Part shown: in pieces, positions 52,742-64,000 of the stretch
Layout: each line of letters opens with the position of its first letter
How positions within the stretch are numbered: the stretch's first letter is position 1
Assembly: GCA_963668605.1 (NCBI GenBank)
Contig: OY764903.1
Span: forward strand, 6,014,001-6,078,000
Source: G963668605 sp963668605
GTDB taxonomy: Bacteria > Acidobacteriota > Terriglobia > Bryobacterales > Bryobacteraceae
Reading direction: 5' to 3'
DNA length: 64,000 nt
Program-made: the position numbers and the translations under genes
Notes under the pieces: model-generated
The model's database searches: none
Told to the model about the DNA's origin: nothing
The model's input: the letters and a program-made list of their open reading frames with translations, nothing else

Positions 52742-52829
52742 ATGGTGCGGGTCGCGAGCCTGTTCAATCAACTGCTGCAAAATCTCCTCGCACTGAGTTC
52801 ACCGCTCTGATCAAGAAGCACGGCGAGTG
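52742..52829 (+). pseudogene. IS4-family transposase N-terminal fragment, frameshifted
   Basis: MVRVASLFNQLLQN opens as in IS4-type transposases. After a frameshift near 52785, TEFTALIKKHGE continues the same N-terminal segment and stops at 52827. Nothing further of the transposase is present in 52494-52938. Confidence 0.55.
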
Positions 52830-52938
52830 AGCAGGCCGCCACCGTCGACTGAATCCGCCGGTCCGCCGGAGCTCCGAAGCCCAGCGATAATCGCAAGCTC
52901 CACTGGATCAAAGGAGCTCCGATTGTGTTCTCAAAATG

Positions 52939-55485
52939 TCACTTCGAGACAATACTGCCGGTTCTGACAATACCAGCCGATTTCCCGCCGATCTTCAGTA
53001 TCACCGGCATATCGCTCCGTGTAGCCAGTTCCTTTGGGACCCTCAAGCGGATCTGATCCAGTCCCGGCCTCTGCGGGTCGGCGCCCGCAAACAGAACCTG
53101 CGCTTCCATGCCGCCGACTAGCGCCTTCACCGCGTCTGGCCGCGCGTGGCGCCGTATGCCGGTGGCGGATATGGTCAAAATGATGGAATCGCCATCCCCA
53201 GGCGCTACCTCGATGGCGTGCGGTCCACCTATGCCCTTGGAGTAGATCGCCGGAGCGAAGTCGTCGATTTCAACTTCGCCGGAGGCGAAACCGCCCGCCG
53301 CACGGTAAATCCGCAGAGTCGCCGTACCGGGGACTGTCTGCTCGGGTACCAGATATTGCATGCGGTCTTCGGCAATTGACAGGACCGAGACGTCATGAAC
53401 CGTGCCGGCGCTGTCGATCAGATCCGCCCGCAGCACGTCCCCCTCGAAGGACCGGTCGCCGGAAAACGCCAAAGCGATCGAACCGGGCTCCACCTTCGGT
53501 TGTTCCAGGACCGCATCGGAGACACTGATTACCGAGGGTCTAGGAGAGCCAACCCAAACGTTGACAAAGACGGAAGACTGAGGCGGCCGATCCACTCCCG
53601 GCATTGGGTTGTAGGCGGACACCTCAATGGGGTACTCTCCCCGGTGCGTAAGGGTCTTCTCCAACGACAACAACCCGTTGCCGTTGCCATCGTCTGAGAA
53701 CTCCACTCCGTCCGGCATGCGCGCGCCAAACGCAATTGGGTCTCCTTCCGGATCCGTGGCTCGGATGCGAATCGTGCCGGTGTCTCCTGCATGGAGCACT
53801 TGCGGCCCATCGACTTGCAGCACAGGCGGACGGTTCACGCGGATCGCGATGCTTGCCTGCCCAACGGGCGACTCCCCTTCCACCACTGCAACAACTTGCC
53901 CGGTGTAGAGGCCACTCGCTAATTCGCTGGGGAGTTGCGCGTGGAAATACACTTTTCTACTGGATTCGCCCGGCAGGTCTATGCCCCGCTCGGTGAAAGT
54001 GATAGCGGATGGGGGAATCTCGTTCGAGCTGGAAAACAGTGCGGACGTCAAAAGCGACACGCCGTTCAGCGCAGTTGGGCTGGGGTTGGTCAATTCGACA
54101 AAACCTGCCTCCTGCCGTCCGGGCGCCGCCAACAGCTCCACATCGCCCAGGCTCAATCCTTCGGAGGCTGGCCGCAAAGTCACTGCGCCATTTGGTGTGA
54201 ACAACTGTGCGGATCTTGTCGGGTCGCAACTGTTGTCGGCGATGTAATCGTCTTCGTTCAACCCGATTCCATTCGAGCCGTCCGGCGGGTTCAGGTTGCC
54301 GTCCAAACGGGCGCCGTTGGAGCCGCTCATTGCAAGATCGTTGTGAGTGGTCAGACGGAGGTAGCCCTGCTGGCGAACCCGGAGCTTGAAGACCAAGTTG
54401 TAATCATCCACCCATTGGGCGCTCTCGATGGTAGACTGGCAGCCGCCGTTGGTGGTGACCACCTTCATCGGGTCGATGCCGGTTCTCTTTACCTTGGTGT
54501 CGAAGATCACATACCCGTTGTATTCATGGCCCCACGGGAGGTTCTGGTTAGCGGGATAGAAGTTCTGGACGCCACCCGTGCAATCGCTCTGGACATCTTT
54601 CCAGGCGACGATCGGCGCGGTGGTAGTGTTGCCCGGCCCACGGTGGTCCAGGATGTCGTTGAAGAGCTTCCGTCCAAGAGCCGTGCAATCCCCGACCACG
54701 TTCTTTGGCGGCAGTTGCCCCACCTCGCGGGCCTTTCCCCGGTCAATCACCCCCCAGATCCGGCGATATAGCAGATTGGTGTCGCTGGCGACCTTGACCC
54801 CAGTCGTGGTATCGGTGTAACCCATGTAGTCGATCATGGCGGAGAGGGGGAGAGCGGAAGCCAGACGGATCGAAAAACAGATGCCCGAGAAGACAATCGA
54901 ATGCTCGGCCGGTTTCAGCAGCTTGTTGACTCCACTTCTCTTGAGCACGATGGCGTAGGCTGTCGTGCCCCACTTGTCTTCCTTGCCGGCTACGACGTCA
55001 TCCGGGCACGTCAATGTCGCGCCGCCCGGAAAGACGTGACCGCCGCAAATCGCTGCCAGCCGCGCGTCCCTGGCCGCCTCTGCCGCCACGAGAGTCGGGT
55101 GGGTCCAGAGACTGAAGCACTCCGCCCACAAAGCGTCATTTGGCGAATCGATTCCTACGCCCGCGATGCCGTGCGTACCGCCGATCTGAATGATCCCGTA
55201 GTTCCCGAGAGTGGCAAAGACATCGAGTGTGGCTGCGGCGTCGGTGAATTCGGTGTAGGTGTAGTGTTGGTAGGCGGCCAGTTCCCTGAGCGGGCCCGAA
55301 TCGCTGCCCAGCCAGAATGTGCACGGCTGGTACAGCACGGCGCTCTTTTGGGCAGGCGTGATGTTGGCGTTGGTTCTTTGACCACGGGCCGGGATTGGCG
55401 AGAGCGCCAGGACCGCGACCAGCAGAACGGGAAACACCGCCTGCTGGTAGACCCGCGGGCTAAACGGAGAGGACTTTGCGGACAC
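52939..55485 (-). CDS. Large secreted protein with Solibacter-type C-terminal domain
   Basis: This 848-aa protein has a signal peptide (FPVLLVAVLALSPIPARG). A long N-terminal domain of unknown fold contains a conserved-looking IIQIGGTHGIAGVGIDSPND region and several Cys. Cadherin or Ig-like segments are next (RPPVLQVDGPQVLHAGDTGTI, IRATDPEGDPI). The C-terminal domain carries VGGMEAQVLFAGADPQRPGL and DQIRLRVP, which match TIGR03437 as I recall it. That domain occurs in many secreted proteins of this lineage, likely with an anchoring or surface role. No catalytic motif was seen. Confidence 0.78.
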   Translation of the reverse strand: MSAKSSPFSPRVYQQAVFPVLLVAVLALSPIPARGQRTNANITPAQKSAVLYQPCTFWLGSDSGPLRELAAYQHYTYTEFTDAAATLDVFATLGNYGIIQIGGTHGIAGVGIDSPNDALWAECFSLWTHPTLVAAEAARDARLAAICGGHVFPGGATLTCPDDVVAGKEDKWGTTAYAIVLKRSGVNKLLKPAEHSIVFSGICFSIRLASALPLSAMIDYMGYTDTTTGVKVASDTNLLYRRIWGVIDRGKAREVGQLPPKNVVGDCTALGRKLFNDILDHRGPGNTTTAPIVAWKDVQSDCTGGVQNFYPANQNLPWGHEYNGYVIFDTKVKRTGIDPMKVVTTNGGCQSTIESAQWVDDYNLVFKLRVRQQGYLRLTTHNDLAMSGSNGARLDGNLNPPDGSNGIGLNEDDYIADNSCDPTRSAQLFTPNGAVTLRPASEGLSLGDVELLAAPGRQEAGFVELTNPSPTALNGVSLLTSALFSSSNEIPPSAITFTERGIDLPGESSRKVYFHAQLPSELASGLYTGQVVAVVEGESPVGQASIAIRVNRPPVLQVDGPQVLHAGDTGTIRIRATDPEGDPIAFGARMPDGVEFSDDGNGNGLLSLEKTLTHRGEYPIEVSAYNPMPGVDRPPQSSVFVNVWVGSPRPSVISVSDAVLEQPKVEPGSIALAFSGDRSFEGDVLRADLIDSAGTVHDVSVLSIAEDRMQYLVPEQTVPGTATLRIYRAAGGFASGEVEIDDFAPAIYSKGIGGPHAIEVAPGDGDSIILTISATGIRRHARPDAVKALVGGMEAQVLFAGADPQRPGLDQIRLRVPKELATRSDMPVILKIGGKSAGIVRTGSIVSK

Positions 55486-55915
55486 TCGTCACCTCCTGGG
55501 GGGCCGGTTCGGTGCGGCACGCCGCCGGGGCTCCGTGTTGCAGGCAGGGACTGCGGTTCCCCCGCAGCCTGGTGCAGGAAGGTGGGTGTCTCGCGCGGAG
55601 GTTAGACCTTTGTCATTTCGCTATTCCACAGCGGCATTGGCACTGAGCAAGTCACACCCGGACGAATTATAGCCTCATCCTTCGAGTGCGTCAATCGAGA
55701 TTTGCAGGAGCGCGCCAGTGCACCAACGCACTCACAGTGCCGCGAGCGCAGCGACCGGAGGCGTCGCATCCTCATTTTTGCCTGCTGCCCTGTGTTGCAA
55801 GAACGGCCGTTGACTCGCCCCATAGAATCATTTCCCTCCGCATTTCCAATCACTTAATCTTTTCAACCGTCAATCTCCGCAAACCCGCCAGCTACAATTT
55901 CGACCGGGAGTACAC

Positions 55916-56617
55916 ATGTCACTCAGCAAATCCGAATCCGCACGCATCAACGGAGCCAAGTCGCGCGGTCCCAAGACCCCTGCCGGCAAAGCCAAGTCTT
56001 CCCAGAACGCCATCAAACACGGCATCTTCGCCCAAGTCATCGTGTTGAGCAACGAAAACGCCGACCTCTTCGAGCAACTCACCGAAGATTTCGTCCGCCG
56101 TTTCGAGCCCCGCGACGGCGTCGAACTCTCCATCGTCGAGCAGATGGTCGCGGCAACCTGGCGACTCTCGCGCTGTTGGCAAATGCAAACGCAAACCCTG
56201 AACCTGGAAATGCAAAAGGATCAGGACGAAGACGACGAAAATCTCACCACTCGCGGTTTCCACGCGTCCATCGGCAACAGCCCTGCCATGCAACTCCTGC
56301 ACCGCTTCGAAAACAGCTACGAGCGCATCATCACCCGAGCCACCCGTAACCTCGCGAACCTCCGCAAGAACTTCCCCATGCCAGACACCGGCGAGCAAAA
56401 ACAACGGAACGAACCCACGCCTCCGCCCGATGATTCAACGGCTCAACCACCCCATGTCCCGATACACAATGACCCGATACTGACCGCTCCTCAAATACAA
56501 CAAAAGGAACCCAACGGACCGTCCAATGATGCCCCGTCCGGCGATGTAATCTTCCGATCACCGAATGACTCAATCAATCAGTGCCGCGATCATCCACTGA
56601 ACTGGAGCGTGTTGTGA
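55916..56617 (+). CDS. Lineage-typical hypothetical protein
   Basis: This 233-aa protein begins with the phrase ARINGAKSRGPKTPAGKAKS followed by SSQNAIKHGIFA. I associate this phrase with multicopy hypothetical proteins of soil acidobacteria and some other phyla. A helical middle part (LVAATWRLSRCWQMQTQTLN region) and a Pro/Asn-rich disordered end follow. No function is known to me. It is the last gene before the rRNA operon. The 55486-55915 gap holds only the GCGAGCGCAGCGACCGGAGG motif at about 55741. Confidence 0.65.
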   Translation: MSLSKSESARINGAKSRGPKTPAGKAKSSQNAIKHGIFAQVIVLSNENADLFEQLTEDFVRRFEPRDGVELSIVEQMVAATWRLSRCWQMQTQTLNLEMQKDQDEDDENLTTRGFHASIGNSPAMQLLHRFENSYERIITRATRNLANLRKNFPMPDTGEQKQRNEPTPPPDDSTAQPPHVPIHNDPILTAPQIQQKEPNGPSNDAPSGDVIFRSPNDSINQCRDHPLNWSVL

Positions 56618-56909
56618 AGGTCGCTGCACATGCGACGGGGCGCTGGCTCAAATCGCACGGCGATGACACGAACGATCACTCCTCGTCACTTCAGAGTCAC
56701 TCGCGTATCGTCGGCGTGTTCGCATGCATGCCGGACGAGTTATGCAAAGACGTGGGCAAGGGACTTGCCTGCGGATTATTCCGCTACGTTTCTCCGCGGA
56801 AGCAACGCGGAAGAGCGCTGAGAAACGCCGCAATCGGGCGCGGGGAGCGTTCATTAACGACTATAATTCGTTTGTAATCAAACAGTTGCATTTTTTATCA
56901 AATTCCTAG

Positions 56910-56938
56910 TTGCGTCGATGGGCGCAATCTGATAATTT
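56910..56938 (+). promoter_or_regulatory. Candidate rRNA operon promoter
   Basis: TTGCGT (56910-56915) and TAATTT (56933-56938) are separated by 17 bp in an AT-rich stretch about 305 bp before the 16S start. Another TATAAT occurs at 56862-56867 without a clear -35. The interval 56618-57243 contains no gene. The assignment is tentative. Confidence 0.4.
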
Positions 56939-57243
56939 AATAGAGCAGCGCAGTTGTGAGCCTCCGGGTTCTTCAGCAGTTCCACCTGATTCACCTCCTG
57001 CAAATTCCTGAAAAGGAAAGCGTGCGTGGGAAAGTTTGTGTGGGGATGCGCTGTGCATCGAGGCCAGTAGCCGACTTGGTTTCCTTCGGGATGCTGGGGA
57101 GGTTGCACGGATCTTTGAAAATCTGGTTGGACGCAAAAGTAAATACTCGTCAAGAATTGAGTCAGCAACAAGGCCAATGCGTTTACTTTGGAGCCTGGAA
57201 CTAGGAATAGTAAAGGGTGAAGGGGTAGGCGAAATCAAAAAGA

Positions 57244-58749
<1,506 letters not shown>

Positions 58750-58929
58750 AGAGAACGTGGGTGGAGTCACTGAAAACCATCCGTTGTACCGGATGAGCGA
58801 GTAAGTGGCAGTCGTTCCACTCCACAAAGTGGTCTTGATCTCCACTTGATTCTTACATACGGGTATTACTGGAGGGAGCTTGAAGTTCTCTCCGTTGCGT
58901 CCAACCGGCCTCGAAATCACATTCCAGCA

Positions 58930-59005
58930 GGGGCTGTAGCTCAGTTGGGAGAGCGCCTGATTTGCATTCAGGAGGTCGTCGGTTCGATCCCGATCAGCTC
59001 CACCA
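58930..59005 (+). tRNA. tRNA-Ala (TGC)
   Basis: This 76-nt cloverleaf has acceptor GGGGCTG pairing with CAGCTCC, D-arm AGCTCAGTTGGGAGAGC, anticodon TGC in CTGATTTGCATTCAG, T-arm GGTTCGATCC and an encoded CCA. It lies in the 16S-23S spacer. Confidence 0.97.
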
Positions 59006-59056
59006 ACCGGGTCCAGTACAGAAACACAGTCCAACGCAGAAACATAGTCCAAGAAT

Positions 59057-59133
59057 GGGCCTGTAGCTCAGTTGGCTAGAGCGCACCCCTGATAAGGGTG
59101 AGGTCGATAGTTCGATTCTATCCAGGCCCACCA
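59057..59133 (+). tRNA. tRNA-Ile (GAT)
   Basis: This 77-nt cloverleaf has acceptor GGGCCTG pairing with CAGGCCC, anticodon GAT in CACCCCTGATAAGGGTG, T-arm AGTTCGATTCT and an encoded CCA. It follows tRNA-Ala, the reverse of the common Ile-Ala order in rRNA spacers. Confidence 0.97.
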
Positions 59134-59325
59134 AAAATGCGGAAGCGAGCGGAATGGATCTATTCCTTGAGTGATCGGGTGAAAGCCTGATGACTGAAGG
59201 AATCGATCCTACGGGATGGATTTTAGATCTTTGACAACAGAATATTGACGGGCAACTACAAGTTGCAAATCGTCGTCGTGACACAAATATACGGCGGCGA
59301 TAGCGCGAGAAATACTCAGTTTAGA

Positions 59326-59336
59326 GTAAATTTTAT

Positions 59337-59344
<8 letters not shown>
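59326..59344 (+). repeat. 23S processing stem, 5' arm
   Basis: GTAAATTTTATGGTCAAGC is perfectly complementary to 62276-62294. Together with AATATTGACGGGCA (59241-59254) and its complement at 62332-62345, this forms the long stem around 23S rRNA expected for RNase III processing. Confidence 0.85.
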
Positions 59345-62283
<2,939 letters not shown>

Positions 62284-62367
62284 ATAAAATTTACTGTGGG
62301 CTGAGATTGTTTCAGCGCTGCAACACATAGCTGCCCGTCAATATTCCCAAACAAGTCAAAACGACTT

Positions 62368-62484
<117 letters not shown>

Positions 62485-62492
62485 TTAATTCC

Positions 62493-62525
62493 AAAAAGCC
62501 CCGGCTGCATATGCTGGGGCTTTTT
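62493..62525 (+). terminator. Intrinsic terminator of the rRNA operon
   Basis: AAAAAGCCCCGGC and GCTGGGGCTTTTT form a strong stem with a TGCATAT loop and a run of T, 10 bp after 5S rRNA. The A-run on the left makes it work in both directions, so it may also end the convergent enolase-superfamily gene. Confidence 0.9.
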
Positions 62526-62574
62526 GCCGTCTACCGGGGAATAAAGCGCTTCCCGGTGTCCCCACGCTGGCCCG

Positions 62575-63819
62575 TCAGAGTGGATGTGCCTTGGCGAGCT
62601 TGTCATTCAGGCGAATTCCGAAACCCGGACGTTCGGGGACTTCAATGGAACCGCTTTCGAAGCGCTCCTCTGGGATAATCAGTTCTGAGCGCCAGCCGAC
62701 CTCTCCCCACTGCAGCTCGAGAATCCGAAAGTTAGTCATTCCCGCACAGATCTGGACAGTCGCTGCGGTTGAAACCGGACCGCTCGGGTTGTGCGGCGCC
62801 ACCGTGATTCCATCTGTGTTGGCCATCGCGGCAATCCGCGTCATCTCGAGCAGACCTCCGCAGTGCTTCACGTCCGGCATGATGACGTGAACCGCCCGGC
62901 TTCGGCAAAGCGGTGCGAATCCCTTGGCTCCGAAGAGAACCTCTCCGCCCGCCATAGGTTGCCGGATCGACCGCCGGATCTCCAGTGTTTCCTCGGTACG
63001 CTCTGGAGCGACAGGTTCTTCGTACCAGGCCAGGTTGCAGCGTTCCAGCCTCCGCGCGACGCTCTGCGCAAGCGGCACATCGAAGAAGCCGTGGCAGTCT
63101 ACCATCAACTCTACCTCCGCTCCCACCGCCTCGCGCATCTCGGCGACACAGGCGATTCCCCGCTCGATCGCCGAACGGATCTCGGAAGGGGGCGAACCAG
63201 GTTTGGGGAAGCCGTCGAACGGTGCCGCCTTTACGGCGCGGAAGCCGTCCTCGACAGCCCGTTTAGCTGTCTGGGCGAAGCCTTCTGGCGTGCGGGGCCT
63301 TGTCGCGCGGTTGATGTTTGCGTAGACCGGCAACTTGTCTCTGACCCTTCCGCCGAACAGATCATACGTCGGAATCTCGAGGAATTGGCCGGCCAGGTCC
63401 CAGAGCGCCTGCTCGATGGCGCTGTAAGCAGTCGCTGAGATCAGTCCGCCGGCGGCAGCGACGGGCTCTGCCTTTTGCCGGAAAGCTTCTACGTCGAACG
63501 GTGACTTTCCCCGGATCAGGGCGAAGTAAGTGCGCAGCTCGGATTCCATGCGCAGGGCATCCTGCTTTGTTGTATTCGCAAAACCGAAAGCGTCGGATGC
63601 CTCGCCCAACCCCGTGAGGCCCCGGTCCGTCGTGAGCCGAACGATCAACCAGACAGTCCGCTCAGTCGCCCGCACAGGGAACAATTCGAAGCCGGTGATG
63701 CGGAGATTGGGCCTGGTGCGCAATTGCGAGAGCAATGGATACGGCAGGATCGAAGCGAGGAAGACGCGACGGCCGCTTCTCACCCAGACCACCCTGGACC
63801 TGAGCAGCATGGGTGACAT
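62575..63819 (-). CDS. Mandelate racemase/muconate-lactonizing-type enolase-superfamily enzyme
   Basis: This 414-aa protein has a Tat-like leader (SGRRVFLASILPYPLL). An N-terminal capping domain and the barrel with superfamily residues follow: RAVKAAPFDG (Lys), ELMVDCHGFFD (Asp), AWYEEPVAPE (Glu), MAGGEVLFGAKG (Glu), VIMPDVKHCGG (Asp) and VAPHNPSGPV (His). The pattern fits sugar-acid dehydratases of the MR subgroup, such as galactonate-type enzymes. A twin-arginine leader is unusual for that family, so the start could instead be internal. ATG 63819 is chosen over 63855. Confidence 0.83.
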   Translation of the reverse strand: MSPMLLRSRVVWVRSGRRVFLASILPYPLLSQLRTRPNLRITGFELFPVRATERTVWLIVRLTTDRGLTGLGEASDAFGFANTTKQDALRMESELRTYFALIRGKSPFDVEAFRQKAEPVAAAGGLISATAYSAIEQALWDLAGQFLEIPTYDLFGGRVRDKLPVYANINRATRPRTPEGFAQTAKRAVEDGFRAVKAAPFDGFPKPGSPPSEIRSAIERGIACVAEMREAVGAEVELMVDCHGFFDVPLAQSVARRLERCNLAWYEEPVAPERTEETLEIRRSIRQPMAGGEVLFGAKGFAPLCRSRAVHVIMPDVKHCGGLLEMTRIAAMANTDGITVAPHNPSGPVSTAATVQICAGMTNFRILELQWGEVGWRSELIIPEERFESGSIEVPERPGFGIRLNDKLAKAHPL

Positions 63820-63964
63820 GAGTCTCAAGGTACTCCATTCCCATTCCAGCGGCAAGTGGGATCAGACGTAATGTCAAGGCGAAGATCTGATAAGATGCGC
63901 CCATGCGGACGAGAGTCGTGGCCGCGGTCGACCGATTTTGGGATCTACACAAGGAGCAAAGAGC

Positions 63965-64000
63965 ATGTCTACCTGGACAAGGCACACCGACGGGCTGCAA
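63965..64000 (+). CDS. Start of a gene cut by the window edge
   Basis: An ATG at 63965 with AAGGAGCAAAGAGC just before it opens a frame (MSTWTRHTDGLQ) that runs to the edge. Only 12 codons are visible, so no family can be given. Confidence 0.45.
   Translation, partial: MSTWTRHTDGLQ

Overview
The window looks like chromosome of an acidobacterium of the Bryobacterales/Solibacter lineage. The best lineage marker is the 848-aa secreted protein at 52939-55485, whose last ~80 residues match the Solibacter-type C-terminal domain (TIGR03437) as I recall it. Fitting features are the single rRNA operon, many secreted hydrolases and sulfatases, and a large exopolysaccharide (EPS) locus. No taxonomic search was possible.

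Layout. (1) 1-2858: end of a Wza-like export protein and a Wzc-like tyrosine autokinase. (2) 2859-8054: accessory strip with a 13-bp tandem repeat, an orphan terminase split in two, toxin-antitoxin (TA) modules and many copies of a palindromic repeat beginning AGCCACGAATGAACACG. (3) 8110-26154: co-directional EPS/O-antigen block: CDP-dideoxysugar genes rfbF-rfbG-rfbH, a ThDP enzyme, a PanB homologue, an epimerase, Wzx flippase, six glycosyltransferases and a Wzy-like polymerase. By eye its middle part is poorer in GC than its surroundings. (4) 26182-30808: second accessory strip with a glycosyltransferase interrupted by the repeat and five more TA modules, three of them with damaged toxins, again separated by the repeat. 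(5) 30879-49379: WecA-like initiating transferase, cold-shock protein, housekeeping genes (transaldolase-like, FAH-family, hslVU, leuA, marC), then secreted GH39-like, PQQ-propeller, hydrolase and sulfatase genes. (6) 49601-56617: lineage-type hypotheticals, gene fragments and a second dispersed element with terminal inverted repeats. (7) 56618-62525: rRNA operon 16S-tRNA-Ala-tRNA-Ile-23S-5S with terminator. (8) 62575-64000: an enolase-superfamily enzyme and the start of another gene.

How the genes work together. The WecA-like enzyme would load the first sugar phosphate on undecaprenyl phosphate. The glycosyltransferases would extend it with, among others, a CDP-derived 3,6-dideoxy or branched sugar. 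Wzx flips, Wzy polymerises, and the Wzc/Wza pair controls length and export.

Most notable: the AGCCACGAAT repeat occurs at about 16 places, all in the two accessory strips and none in the EPS block. Its longest copy (6239-6730) encodes a GxxExxY protein of the PD-(D/E)XK nuclease superfamily whose start codon lies inside the repeat arm. Two other copies are internally deleted versions of this gene. I interpret this as a candidate mobile element family with non-autonomous derivatives. It is associated with TA modules, inserts in frame into genes and supplies stop codons to neighbours.
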